DNA from: Halosimplex salinum
GTDB lineage: Archaea; Halobacteriota; Halobacteria; Halobacteriales; Haloarculaceae
NCBI RefSeq assembly: GCF_003730195.1
Contig: NZ_QWGG01000001.1
Location: forward strand, 558,001-622,000
Length of the DNA: 64,000 nucleotides
Direction of reading: 5' to 3'
Numbering within the stretch: the stretch's first letter is position 1; each line of letters begins with the position of its first letter. The position numbers were made by a program, and so were the translations under genes. Positions 44,835-53,977 of this stretch are shown piece after piece. A model generated the notes under the pieces. The model made no database searches and had not been told where the DNA came from. It saw nothing but the letters and a program-made list of their open reading frames with translations.

Positions 44835-44922
44835 TCGCCTGACGGTTCCGCCTGCCCCGGAATAACCCTTTCTCTCTCGGTCGAACCCCCAGGCTTACGC
44901 CGACCCCGCTCCTCCCACCGGT

Positions 44923-45438
44923 ATGGTCGACAGCCGCATCGTCTGGGGGTTCGCAGTCTTCCTCCTTCTGCTGGTCGGGGGCGTCTACGTCTCCCAGTCC
45001 GGGCTCCTCTATCAGATCGACGAGCCGAACCCGGACGGGTACGAGCGAGTCACTGTCACCGCCTACGACGACAACGGGACGGAACTCGCGACGGTCGAGG
45101 TCCGCGTCGCCGACACGCAGCCCAAACGATACCTGGGACTGAGCAACACCTCCGAGCTATCGACGGGGGCGGGGATGCTGTTCGTCCACGAGTCGGAGGG
45201 GAGTCACGGCTACGTCATGCGAGATATGGCGTTCCCGCTGGACATCGTCTTCGTCGACGCGGACGAGCGAATCACGACGATCCATCACGCGGGCGTGCCG
45301 GAGGGCAGCTACGAGCGGACCTACCGGGGTCGTGGCAAGTGGGTACTGGAGGTTCCCCGCGGCTGGGCGAACGAGACGGGCGTCGAGGAGGGCGACCGGA
45401 TCGCCGTGCCGCCGGCGGCACGCAACGTGAGCGGGTGA
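44923..45438 (+). CDS. DUF192 family protein, membrane-anchored
   Basis: A 171 aa protein with one N-terminal membrane span (VWGFAVFLLLLVGGVYV) and a DUF192 domain: VRVADTQPKRYLGLSNTSEL, GMLFVHESEGSHGYVMRDMAFPLDIVFVD, and WVLEVPRGWANETGVEEGD. The family has a compact beta fold of unknown function and is usually exported or anchored. The domain would face outside. It converges with nothing and precedes the ABC exporter by ~100 nt on the same strand. Confidence 0.88.
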   Translation: MVDSRIVWGFAVFLLLLVGGVYVSQSGLLYQIDEPNPDGYERVTVTAYDDNGTELATVEVRVADTQPKRYLGLSNTSELSTGAGMLFVHESEGSHGYVMRDMAFPLDIVFVDADERITTIHHAGVPEGSYERTYRGRGKWVLEVPRGWANETGVEEGDRIAVPPAARNVSG

Positions 45439-45536
45439 CCGGTGTTCGGGCCCTCGGCGGCGGCACGGCTTTCGAAATGAGAAGGAATCACAGGGCTTCG
45501 ACGCTCTTTTGCGGGTCCACGCCGTCAAGGTAGTCG

Positions 45537-47459
45537 ATGAGTGTAGACCTCGACGAGGAAGAGGTCTTCGAGGACGTCCGCGAGCGCGTGGACGACCCGA
45601 TGCGCCGGCTGTTTGCCGAGTACGGCCGCGACAACGCCTTCGAGTTCGTGGTCGGGCTGATAAGCAGTATCGCCGCGAGGGTGCTCGACCTGATCCCACC
45701 GCTCCTGTTGAGCCTCGCGGTGGACGCCATCTTCCTCGACAACACGGAGTATAGCCTGTGGTTGGTCCCCGACGCGTGGCTGCCGACCGACACCGCCGCC
45801 CAGCTGTGGCTGACGGTCGCGATCATCGCCGCCGCCTTCCTCGTCGGCGCCGCGTTCCACTGGACGCGCAACTGGGGCTGGAACTCGTTCGCGCAGTCTA
45901 TCCAGCACGACGTCAGGACCGACACGTACGACAAGATGCAGCGGCTGAACATGGAATTCTTCGCCGACAAGCAGACCGGCGAGCTGATGTCTATCCTCTC
46001 GAACGACGTGAACCGGTTGGAGCGGTTCCTCAACGACGGCATGAACTCCTTCTTCCGGCTGTCGATCATGGTGATCGCGATCGCCGGCATCCTCCTGTAC
46101 ACCAACTGGCAACTGGCGCTGGTGGCGCTGGGCGTGGTGCCGCTCATCGCGCTGTTCACGAAGAAGTTCATCGACATCATCCAGCCGAAGTACGCCGACG
46201 TTCGGTCGTCGGTGGGCCAGCTCAACTCCCGGCTGGAGAACAACCTCGGCGGCATCCAGGTGATCAAGGCGGCCAACACCGAGGGGTTCGAGTCCGAGCG
46301 CGTCGACGACGTGAGCGAGGAGTACTTCGACGCCAACTGGGACGCCATCGACACGCGGATCAAGTTCTTCCCGGGCCTGCGACTCCTCTCGGGCATCGGC
46401 TTCGTCGTCACGTTCGTGATCGGCGGACTCTGGGTGATCGGCGAGCCACTGGGCCCGCTCTCGGGTGAACTGCAGGCCGGGGAGTTCGTCCTCTTCATCC
46501 TGCTGACTCAGCGGTTCATCTGGCCGATGGCGCAGTTCGGGCAGATCATCAACATGTACCAGCGGGCCCACGCGTCCAGCGAGCGCATCTTCGGGCTGAT
46601 GGACACGCCGAGTCGCATCCGCGAGGAACCGGACGCGGACCCGCTCGTCGTCGACGAGGGTCACGTCGAGTTCGACGACGTCTCCTTCGGCTACGACGAC
46701 AGCGAGAACATCGTCCAGGACATCACGTTCGACGTGGACGGCGGGGACACCGTCGCGCTCGTCGGGCCGACCGGCGCCGGCAAGTCGACGGTGATGAAGC
46801 TCCTGCTCCGGATGTACGACGTCGACGAGGGTGCGATCCGGATCGACGGGACGGACCTGCGCGAGGCGACGATCCCGAGCCTCCGGCAGGCGCTCGGGTA
46901 CGTCAGTCAGGAGACGTTCCTCTTCTACGGGACGGTCGAGGAGAACATCGAGTACGGCACCTTCGACGCCGACCGGGAGTCGATCGTCGAGGCCGCGAAG
47001 ATGGCCGAAGCCCATCAGTTCATCCAGAACCTCCCGGAGGGGTACGACACGAAGGTCGGCGAGCGCGGCGTGAAGCTTTCGGGGGGACAGCGCCAGCGTA
47101 TCGCCCTCGCGCGGGCTATCCTGAAAGACCCGGACATCCTGGTCCTCGACGAGGCGACCTCGGACGTGGACACGGAGACGGAGATGCTCATCCAGCGGTC
47201 GCTGGACAAGCTGACGGCCGACCGGACGACCTTCGCCATCGCGCATCGCCTCTCGACCATCAGAGACGCGGACAAGATCGTCGTCCTCGAGGACGGGAAG
47301 ATCGTCGAGCGCGGGAGCCACGACGAACTCATCGCCGAAGACGGCCTCTACGCGAAGCTCTGGGCGGTCCAGGCCGGCGAGATCGACGAACTCCCCGAGG
47401 AGTTCATCGAACGGGCGGCGCGCCGGCGCGCCCAGACCGAGGCGTCGGACGACGACTGA
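45537..47459 (+). CDS. ABC exporter, fused permease and ATPase
   Basis: A 640 aa half-transporter. The N-terminal ~350 residues have six membrane spans of the type IV (exporter) fold, with the coupling-helix pattern FFADKQTGELMSILSNDVNRLE. The ATPase domain has Walker A GPTGAGKST near residue 410, Q-loop VSQETFLFYGTVEENI, signature LSGGQRQRIALARA near 513, Walker B ILVLDEATSDVD and switch His in AHRLSTI. It should work as a dimer, exporting lipids or drugs. Substrate unknown. The ATG at 45537 is consistent with the family. Confidence 0.93.
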   Translation: MSVDLDEEEVFEDVRERVDDPMRRLFAEYGRDNAFEFVVGLISSIAARVLDLIPPLLLSLAVDAIFLDNTEYSLWLVPDAWLPTDTAAQLWLTVAIIAAAFLVGAAFHWTRNWGWNSFAQSIQHDVRTDTYDKMQRLNMEFFADKQTGELMSILSNDVNRLERFLNDGMNSFFRLSIMVIAIAGILLYTNWQLALVALGVVPLIALFTKKFIDIIQPKYADVRSSVGQLNSRLENNLGGIQVIKAANTEGFESERVDDVSEEYFDANWDAIDTRIKFFPGLRLLSGIGFVVTFVIGGLWVIGEPLGPLSGELQAGEFVLFILLTQRFIWPMAQFGQIINMYQRAHASSERIFGLMDTPSRIREEPDADPLVVDEGHVEFDDVSFGYDDSENIVQDITFDVDGGDTVALVGPTGAGKSTVMKLLLRMYDVDEGAIRIDGTDLREATIPSLRQALGYVSQETFLFYGTVEENIEYGTFDADRESIVEAAKMAEAHQFIQNLPEGYDTKVGERGVKLSGGQRQRIALARAILKDPDILVLDEATSDVDTETEMLIQRSLDKLTADRTTFAIAHRLSTIRDADKIVVLEDGKIVERGSHDELIAEDGLYAKLWAVQAGEIDELPEEFIERAARRRAQTEASDDD

Positions 47460-47576
47460 CGCGGTAGCGGTCTGCGAACGGTCGCGGTCGTCTTCGATCC
47501 CCGTGCGGGCGGGTAGCACGTCTCCACGCCGACTCAGGCGGGAAGCTTTTTGCGTCCGGCCGTGGGACCCTCGGGC

Positions 47577-47942
47577 ATGAAAGTCCTCCTGGGCATGGGC
47601 GGAAGCCCCGACGGATTCGACGCGCTGGAGGAGACGCTGGACCGCGCCCGCCAGGCCGGTGACGACCTCACTGTCGCCGTCCTCGACACCTCCGAAGACT
47701 ACGACGTCGACGAGGTAGAGGCGAAGGTGCGCGAGCGACTCGACGAAGCGGGCGTCGAGACCGAGATACACACGCTCTCGGGTCACCCCGGGAGCCAGCT
47801 CTCGCAGCTGGCCGAGCGCGAGGGGTTCGACCGAATCGTCATCGGGGGCGGCCAGCGCAGTCCGATGGGAAAGATCGAACTCGGCGAGGTCGCCGAGTTC
47901 GTGCTGTTGAACGCCGACACGACGGTGACACTCGTCAGATGA
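47577..47942 (+). CDS. Universal stress protein family, short form
   Basis: A 121 aa Usp-like protein starting MKVLLGMGGSPDGFDALEE. RIVIGGGQRSPMGKIELGEVAEFVLLNADTTV-type sequence corresponds to the Usp C-terminal signature in altered form. The third and fourth strands are shorter than in classical Usp. The stop overlaps the start of the acetyltransferase by ATGA, so the two are translationally coupled. It starts at 47577 because the Usp strand begins there. Confidence 0.82.
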   Translation: MKVLLGMGGSPDGFDALEETLDRARQAGDDLTVAVLDTSEDYDVDEVEAKVRERLDEAGVETEIHTLSGHPGSQLSQLAEREGFDRIVIGGGQRSPMGKIELGEVAEFVLLNADTTVTLVR

Positions 47943-48469
47943 CAGGACGCACCTATCCCGACGAGCCCGTCGACTCGTTCCCGGACCCGCCGCTGTCGTT
48001 CACCGACGGCGAGGGCCGCGAGATCCGAATCGAACGCAGCGGGATCGACGACTTCGAGGAACTCGTCGAGATGTACGACCGCTTCGACCCGGCCGACCGC
48101 GCACAGGGGATCCCGCCGGTCAAAGAAGAGGCCATCCGTGAGTGGCTCGACGAGCTCCTCACCGAGGAGTCGGTCAACGTCCTCGCCGTCCACGACGGAA
48201 CCCCGGTCGGCCACGCGATCCTCGTCCCCGACCGCGAGGAGGCGTTCGAACTGGCTGTGTTCGTCCTCGACGACTACCAGAGCGCGGGCATCGGGACGAG
48301 ACTCCTCGAGGCGCTACTGGGGTACGGGAAAGAAGCGGGCATCGAGCACGTCTGGCTCACCGTCGAGCGCTGGAACGAGTCTGCCATCGCGCTGTACGAG
48401 AAGCTCGGCTTCGAGACGAGCAACGCGGAGAGCTTCGAACTCGAGATGGCGATCCGGCTGGGCGATTAA
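47939..48469 (+). CDS. GNAT family N-acetyltransferase
   Basis: A 176 aa acetyl-CoA-dependent transferase. The GNAT core is seen in LAVHDGTPVGHAILVPD, AFELAVFVLDDYQSAGIGTRLLEALLGYG (the acetyl-CoA loop is QSAGIG) and HVWLTVERWNESAIALYEKLGFE. It overlaps the short Usp by 4 nt, suggesting a shared job, perhaps stress-related acetylation. The 3' end overlaps the convergent Usp gene by a few bases. Substrate unknown. Confidence 0.88.
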   Translation: MTGRTYPDEPVDSFPDPPLSFTDGEGREIRIERSGIDDFEELVEMYDRFDPADRAQGIPPVKEEAIREWLDELLTEESVNVLAVHDGTPVGHAILVPDREEAFELAVFVLDDYQSAGIGTRLLEALLGYGKEAGIEHVWLTVERWNESAIALYEKLGFETSNAESFELEMAIRLGD

Positions 48470-48903
48470 ACCGAGAGGACCGGCTGGCTCGCGTATTCGA
48501 CGACGTACTGCGCCGACTTGCCCAGCGCTTCGTCCGGTTCGGTACCGCGTTCGCGCGGGACGACGATGAAATCGACGGGGAGCTCCTCGGCGACGTCGAG
48601 GATGGCGCTGCCGGGGTGCTGGCGGAGCCGCGAGCGCGAGAAGCCGACGACCGTCGAGTGGGTCACCGACACGCCGTCGGCGAGTTCGTTCGTCTCGTCG
48701 ACGAACGACACCTGTTCCTCGGCCACCGTCTCCGCGTCGACGTCCCCGCTCTCGATCCCCCGTTTGACCGGCTCGTCGATCACGTGCAAGACGTGGACCG
48801 CGGCGTCGTACCGGTCGGCGACCGCGAGCCCGTAGCGGATGGCCGCCTCGGCCTGCTCCGTGTCGTCGACCGGAACGAGGACCTGCTCGATGTCCAGACT
48901 CAT
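48466..48903 (-). CDS. Universal stress protein UspA family
   Basis: A 145 aa Usp starting MSLDIEQVLVPVDDTEQAEA. VHVLHVIDEPVKRG is the second strand. The C-terminal nucleotide signature is changed to VPRERGTEPDEALGKSAQYVVEYASQPVLSV, without the usual GxxGxxG, so ATP binding is doubtful. ATG at 48903 is chosen since the domain begins there. It is divergent from another Usp gene at 49148. Confidence 0.87.
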   Translation of the reverse strand: MSLDIEQVLVPVDDTEQAEAAIRYGLAVADRYDAAVHVLHVIDEPVKRGIESGDVDAETVAEEQVSFVDETNELADGVSVTHSTVVGFSRSRLRQHPGSAILDVAEELPVDFIVVPRERGTEPDEALGKSAQYVVEYASQPVLSV

Positions 48904-49147
48904 AGTCACCACGTCCGTCGGGCGACGGCAAAAAGACACCGAGGTTCGTCCGACGTGGCCCTCGCCCCGCGTACGGGCCGCTCGCGTTCGAGACGCTTCG
49001 CTCGCCCTCGCACGGTTCGCGGTTCCCTCCGGTCACCGCTCACCCTTTCGGAGGCGCTCGCGTCGCTCGCGCCTCCCGACTCGCGGGTCGCTTCGCTCGG
49101 CCTCGCATCTCGCGTGGTTTATGACCCTGGCCCGGGATAGCTCGACT
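48904..49147. repeat. Palindrome-rich spacer between two divergent usp genes
   Basis: The 244-nt spacer is full of GC-rich palindromes, for example GGAGGCGC ... GCGCCTCC at 49050-49076 and GTCGCTTCGCTCGG near 49090. These resemble the palindromes beside the three tRNA genes and between leuC and leuD. The promoter of the right-hand usp is the TTTATG-like stretch near 49119. No coding sequence is seen. Confidence 0.6.
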
Positions 49148-49594
49148 ATGTTCGACACGGTGGTCATCGCGACCGACGGCTCCGAGAGCGCCTCGCGCGC
49201 CGTCGACGTGGCGCTGGACTTCGCCGACAAGTTCGACGCCGACGTCCACGCGCTGTACGTCGTGGACCGCGGAGACGTGGCGGCCTCGCCCGACGAACTT
49301 CGCAAGGAACTGGTCGACGCGCTCGAAGCTGCCGCCCAGGAGGCGCTGGACGACGTCCGCGACCGCTCCGACCGCTCGGTCACGACGGCCGTCCGCAACG
49401 GCCGACCCGGCAAGGAGATCCCCCAGTACGCGGAGGAAGTCGACGCCGACGCCGTCGCGCTCGGGACGCGCGGCCGTCACGGCGACCACGGGTTCGTCCT
49501 CGGGAGCGTCGCCGACGCCGTCGTCCGCCGGTGTGACCGCCCCGTGCTTACCGTCCGACAGCTCGACGACGCCGAGGCCGAGTCGCTCGCCTGA
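49148..49594 (+). CDS. Universal stress protein UspA family
   Basis: A 148 aa Usp starting MFDTVVIATDGSESASRAVD. The C-terminal nucleotide-binding signature GTRGRHGDHGFVLGSVADAVVRRCDRPVLTV is close to consensus, so ATP binding is likely. A TTTATG-like element lies ~28 nt before the ATG. It is 85 nt upstream of the DHH gene on the same strand. Confidence 0.9.
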   Translation: MFDTVVIATDGSESASRAVDVALDFADKFDADVHALYVVDRGDVAASPDELRKELVDALEAAAQEALDDVRDRSDRSVTTAVRNGRPGKEIPQYAEEVDADAVALGTRGRHGDHGFVLGSVADAVVRRCDRPVLTVRQLDDAEAESLA

Positions 49595-49679
49595 CCGCGG
49601 GACGGTCGGACTCTCTCAGCCGATCGCGTCAGACCCGGCCAACCGGGGGCTTCATTGCCCCGCGACCGTTCTCGACCGT

Positions 49680-50774
49680 ATGGACGACTGGATCATCGAC
49701 GGCGACCGACTCCCGCTCGAACGGAAGTCGGTCCTGCCGGGCGAGGGGTTCTTCTACCCGGATTCGCTGCGCGAGACGAAAAAAGAGAGCGAGGCGGTCG
49801 AGGCGCTGTCGGGCGCCGAGACGATCGTCGTCGCCGACACCGACGCGGACGGACTGGGCTGTGTCGCCCTCGTCCGCGAAGTGTACGGCGACGACGCCGC
49901 CATGGTTCCCTCCGGCCCGCACGAGCTCCGCCAGAGCATCGAGTGGGCCGTCGAGTACGCCCCCGACGGCGCGACCGTGTTCGTCTGTGATCTCGCCCCG
50001 GACAGCGTCGACGACGTCGAGGGGCTCGACGCGCTCGCGGACCGGACGACCGTCCGCTGGTTCGACCACCACCAGTGGGACGACGACGTCGCGGCCGCTG
50101 TGGAGGCAGCCGGCGTCGACCTGACAGTCGGCGACTCCGACGAGGTCTGCACGACCGACGTGGCGCTCGCGCAACTCGACTACGACTTCCCCGAGAAGTT
50201 CGCCCGGCTGGCGCGCGTCACCCGCGACCACGACCTCTGGATCAAAGACGACGAGCGCAGCGACGACCTCGCCGACTACGCGATGTGGGCCGACCCCGAG
50301 GAGTACGTCCGGGTGATCCGCCGCTACGGCGTCGACTTCCCCGAAGCCGTCGAGGAGTTCCTCGAAGAGGAGCGCGTGGAGAAGGAGGCCCTCATCGAGA
50401 AGGCCGTCGAGCGCGCGGAACTGCGCGAGGTCGGCGACTGGACCGTCGGCGTCACCTACGGCCGCTGTTCCCAGAACGAGGTCGCCGAGGCGCTCCGCCA
50501 GCAGGGCGCCGACGCCTCCGTCATCGTCAAACCGGCCGGGAGCGCCTCGATCCGCGGCTCCGAGGGCTTCGAGCGCGCCCACGAGGTCGCCGAGCAGGTC
50601 AGCGGCGGCGGCCACCCGCGCGCCGCGGGCTGCAAGCCCCACATCTACGACGACATGCTCGACTACGCCCACCACTGGACGACCCGCGGCGCCGTCGCGA
50701 AACAGGCGATCCTCGACGCGTTCCGCGCGCTTCCCCCGGAAGAGGCCGAGGAAGGCGTCGACACCGACCGATAG
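49680..50774 (+). CDS. DHH family phosphoesterase (RecJ-like)
   Basis: A 364 aa protein. The DHH motifs are IVVADTDADGLGCVAL (motif I, DxDxD type), FVCDLAP, and RWFDHHQWDDDV, where DHH is intact. The C-terminal DHHA1 domain has VSGGGHPRAAGCKP, the GGGHPRAAG substrate-binding motif. Archaeal relatives include RecJ/GAN-like exonucleases and nanoRNases. A nuclease or oligonucleotide phosphatase is likely. Mn dependence is expected from the family. The start at 49680 fits a Met before the conserved N-terminal block. Confidence 0.9.
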   Translation: MDDWIIDGDRLPLERKSVLPGEGFFYPDSLRETKKESEAVEALSGAETIVVADTDADGLGCVALVREVYGDDAAMVPSGPHELRQSIEWAVEYAPDGATVFVCDLAPDSVDDVEGLDALADRTTVRWFDHHQWDDDVAAAVEAAGVDLTVGDSDEVCTTDVALAQLDYDFPEKFARLARVTRDHDLWIKDDERSDDLADYAMWADPEEYVRVIRRYGVDFPEAVEEFLEEERVEKEALIEKAVERAELREVGDWTVGVTYGRCSQNEVAEALRQQGADASVIVKPAGSASIRGSEGFERAHEVAEQVSGGGHPRAAGCKPHIYDDMLDYAHHWTTRGAVAKQAILDAFRALPPEEAEEGVDTDR

Positions 50775-50811
50775 GTCGACGAGACGGTCTCGAAACGACG
50801 GCTCCGCCCTC

Positions 50812-51936
50812 TCAGAACAGCGATTTCACGTTTTCGCGCAGTCGCTGAGTCCGCGCGGCGCGGACGGACTCGTCCGCGCCGGCCCACCAGAGATCGAACG
50901 ATCCGAGTTCGGCGATCCACGTGACAGCGAGATAGAACCGCTGGCGCCGTTCGAAGGCCGCACCGTGGTCGAAGACGGCTTCACCGTCCGATGCCGCGCT
51001 GCGTTCGGACTCGTAAGCGTCGAGGAGCGTCTCGCGGACGCGCCGGCGGACGGGTGAGTCCGGCGGCGCTTGCTTCGAGAACTCGCGAGTCACCCAGGCG
51101 AGTTCGTAGCGCGGATCACCCGCCTGTGCGGCGCCCCAGTCGAGGACAGCCGTCAGCTCGCCCGATTCCGGGTCGGCGAGCACGTTCCCCGGTCGGTAGT
51201 CGCCGTGGAGGAGCGCCGGTTCGGCCTCGAGTTCGAGCGCGTCGAACCGCTCGTCGGTGTACTCACGCAGGGGCGATTCGAGGTCGGCGAAGCGCTCGTC
51301 GAGGTCGGCGAGTGCGGCCGTGACGATGTCGCGGAGGCGGTCGGCCCACGAGTCGCGCCCGTCCACGACCGCGATCCTGTCCGCTACCGTGGCGCCGTCG
51401 TCGTCACCTCTGGGGGCATCTGGATTCGCCACGAGGTCGCCGAACGAGTCGAACGTTCGCAGGTCGTGGATCTGCGCGAGGGCGCGGCCCGACTCGCGGA
51501 GGAATCGGTCGGCGGACGGTTCGGCATCCTCACCGATGGGGACGGACACGGCTGATTCGCCCGGCATCCGCTCCATCAGGAACGCGGGCGCCGGGAGTTC
51601 CTCGTGAGACTCGCGGACGCCGTACACTCGCGGGACTGGCAAGTCGGTCTCTCGCCCGACGAGTTCGAGCAGATCGACTTCGACGAGAAAGCGCTCGTGG
51701 GTGCGAAAGGAGAGCGCCTCGGCGGTGCGGAAACACTTCAGGACGGCCTCGCGTTCGGGCGCCGAGTGCTCGCTGCCCCCGTCGCCGGTCGCGACGGTGA
51801 CGCGGTAGACGATGTCGCTCGCTTCGGCGACGGGTTCGGCGTCCACGAGACGCCAGTCCGGGCGGACTGACGTGACGGTCGCCGCGAGTTCCTCGCGAGA
51901 GAGCGGGTCCGCGGGCCCGAAACTCGGATAACTCAT
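50812..51936 (-). CDS. Aminoglycoside phosphotransferase (APH) family kinase-like protein
   Basis: A 374 aa protein with a kinase-like fold. AVLKCFRTAEA gives the ATP-binding Lys, FLMERMPGESA the hinge, LLHGDYRPGNVLAD the catalytic loop with Asp and Asn, and VLDWGAAQAGDPRYELAW the Mg-binding Asp. The family phosphorylates antibiotics, choline, homoserine and others, and many archaeal members have unknown substrates. Antibiotic resistance should not be assumed. It lies 16 nt downstream of the DUF5807-like gene on the same strand (stop 51953), but the order suggests independent starts. Confidence 0.85.
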   Translation of the reverse strand: MSYPSFGPADPLSREELAATVTSVRPDWRLVDAEPVAEASDIVYRVTVATGDGGSEHSAPEREAVLKCFRTAEALSFRTHERFLVEVDLLELVGRETDLPVPRVYGVRESHEELPAPAFLMERMPGESAVSVPIGEDAEPSADRFLRESGRALAQIHDLRTFDSFGDLVANPDAPRGDDDGATVADRIAVVDGRDSWADRLRDIVTAALADLDERFADLESPLREYTDERFDALELEAEPALLHGDYRPGNVLADPESGELTAVLDWGAAQAGDPRYELAWVTREFSKQAPPDSPVRRRVRETLLDAYESERSAASDGEAVFDHGAAFERRQRFYLAVTWIAELGSFDLWWAGADESVRAARTQRLRENVKSLF

Positions 51937-51952
51937 GCGCGGTCGGCCGCTC

Positions 51953-52384
51953 TCACCGCTCGCCGGCGAGCCACTTCTCCGAGTAGGGCGTGCCGCAGGT
52001 GCACTGGACGTACGCGTGTATCACGTCGCCCTCGGCGTAGAGCCCCTCCACCTCTTCGTTCTGTTCCTCGGCGAAGGCGAAGACGAAGCGGGCGTCGTGG
52101 GGCCCCTCGGTCTCGTCCGTGTCGGGACAGACGCCACCGGTGCAGTCGGCGTCGACGCTCCCGTCGTTCGCCATCGCCTGCTTGGCGAAGGCCATCGGGT
52201 CGGTGTCGGTGGCGCGCTGGAAGGCGCTGCGGCCGCTGTCGCCCTCGACGACGAGGACGACACCGCCGTCCACGCGCTCGCCGTGGCCGGCCAGCGCGTC
52301 GATGCCCGACACCGCGTCGTCTGCGAAGTACATGAACACGTCTTCCGGCCGGTCGCCGGCCAGGAACTCCTCGCGGTCGCTCAT
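51953..52384 (-). CDS. Haloarchaeal protein (DUF5807-like)
   Basis: A 143 aa acidic protein starting MSDREEFLAGDRPEDVFMYF. RVDGGVVLVVEGDSGRSAFQRA is the central block, and it has three or four Cys (DCTGGVCPD, YVQCTCGTPYSEKWL). I recall it as DUF5807, restricted to haloarchaea and of unknown function. The Cys pairs could bind a metal. The start at 52384 is the first Met of the family domain. It is just upstream of the APH-like gene and may be co-transcribed with it. Confidence 0.72.
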   Translation of the reverse strand: MSDREEFLAGDRPEDVFMYFADDAVSGIDALAGHGERVDGGVVLVVEGDSGRSAFQRATDTDPMAFAKQAMANDGSVDADCTGGVCPDTDETEGPHDARFVFAFAEEQNEEVEGLYAEGDVIHAYVQCTCGTPYSEKWLAGER

Positions 52385-52515
52385 GCCCGGAGAGAGTCGG
52401 CCACGGGTGAAAAAGAACGCGTTCGCATACGCTCGGGTTCTGGGGACGTCCTCGCGCCGCGGCGCGACCGCTCGGTACACGGGCGGGGCGCTTCACGCCG
52501 TGATCGAACCCTGAC

Positions 52516-53456
52516 CTACCGCTCGGACGGCTCCTTCTCGTACGCCTCCAAGCGGTCGTACTCTTCGGCCGTGATCGGGAGGACCGTGCCGTGTTTGAAT
52601 CCGTACGGGAACTCGAACTCGGCGTCGGCGCGCACGAACTCGTCCTCCAGCGAGTCCGCCACGAACGGGACGTAGCCCTGCGTCTCCGGGCTGCCGCCGA
52701 AGTAGTCCAGGAACAGGCACCACCGCCCGTCGTCGAGTCGCACGGCGGTCGGCGCTTCGTACCGCCCGCCCTCCAGCCCCTTCATTGTCCGATCGAACGC
52801 CGACACCCGGGTGAACGGCCCGGTCGGCCGGTCGCTCCGCAGCAAGATGATTCCGGTCGGGTTCGCGTCGCTCTTCAGGAAGCAGTAGTAGGCGCCGTCT
52901 TCCTCGTACATGGCGGAGTCGATGACGCCGCTATCCGCTTTCCGGTACAGGAGTTCCGGGTCGGAGAACGTCTCGAAGGAGTCGGTCGTCGCGTAGTAGA
53001 TCGCTTTGTCCTCGAAGCCGTCGCGACGGTGTGAAGACGACCAGTGGACGACGTACTCGTCGGTCTCGCCGTCGTAGGTGATGTCCGGCGCCCAGAGACA
53101 GCCGAACTGCCCGTCTTCGAACTGGACCATCCGCTGGTCGGACCAGTCGGTCAGGGTCTCGGACTCCCACATCACGAGCGAGTCGCTCCCGTTGCGATTG
53201 ATCTCCTCCCACGAACCCTGGTACTGATTGGCATCCCGTACGCGAGGCTGAGGTCGGTCCCCAGTATCACGAATCTCCCGTCCTCCGTTCTGGTGATCGT
53301 ACAGTCTCTCACTCCCTTGTCGCCCTCGTAACTCCAGAGGACCGGGTCGCCGCCGTTTACCGCCTCCCAGTGGAAGCCGTCCCGACTGATCCCGAAGTAC
53401 ACCTGCTCACCGTCCGGCGTCCGCGTCTCCCTGAAGTGAACGAACAAGTACGGCAT
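52516..53456 (-). pseudogene. Glycoside hydrolase family 43-like gene with a frameshift
   Basis: The 5' part (53456 to ~53237) reads MPYLFVHFRETRTPDGEQVY, SRDGFHWEAVNGGDPVL and RFVILGTDLSLAYG. After codon YG the family sequence continues in another frame (DANQYQGSWEEINRNGSDSL, then MMWESETLTDWSDQRMV, LWAPDITYDGETDEYVVHWS) to the stop at 52516. Adding one base to the CCC run at 53235-53237 would restore a ~310 aa GH43 protein of normal length, with the five-bladed propeller motifs. GH43 enzymes remove arabinose or xylose from plant polysaccharides. It could be a real pseudogene or a sequencing error. Confidence 0.8.
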
Positions 53457-53541
53457 CTCTACCCCGTTGTTGACGGGTGGGGGCGTATCCGTTTCCGTTC
53501 GATCGACTACCGGGCGCCCGAACCGAGGCGGCGGCATCGAG

Positions 53542-53949
53542 ACCCCGTGTGCGAAATGAATTTGCCGAGGCTGGAGCGACCTGTCGGTGACAGCGGCTCC
53601 CGTGGGAAGACACCCCGTGTGCGAAATGTAATCGGGGCGACCGATGCAGGAGCGAATCCCGCCACCGCGGAATCGTCGCGGGGTCGGGCCACCTGTAGAG
53701 TCCACCCGCGCATCGACGGCCGGAGCGAATTCGGAGACACGGACACGGCACCCCGTGTGCGAGATGAATTTGTCGACGGGTCACGGGTCTAAACCGTCCG
53801 ATGCCGGGGGCGTCAGTGGGGGCCACCCCGTGTGCGAGATGATTTCGTGGCCCGCGAGCGGCGGACTGCGAGACCGGATCGGCAGGCCCCCCCGTGTGCG
53901 AAGTGAAACCGGCGTCCGACGAGCCGACACCCCGTGTGCGAGATGAAAT
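53542..53949 (+). repeat. Six ORB-like repeats on the 3' side of orc1/cdc6
   Basis: Six copies of ACCCCGTGTGCGARRTGAA start at 53542, 53612, 53750, 53825, 53889 and 53929, all in the same orientation and irregularly spaced. The same element occurs on the other side of orc1/cdc6 in both orientations. The poly-G end (GGGGT on the minus strand) is typical of archaeal origin recognition boxes. No gene is seen from 53457 to 53977. Confidence 0.8.
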
Positions 53950-53977
53950 CGGTCCGGGACGGTGTCGAGACGGAGCG

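Noticed and set aside
45525-47786. 753-codon open frame on the minus strand
   Set aside because: It is antisense to the ABC exporter, whose motifs are complete; the minus frame has no recognisable protein features.
50812-51936. Antibiotic resistance gene
   Set aside because: The APH-type kinase fold is shared by many enzymes of unrelated substrate; nothing ties this one to aminoglycosides.
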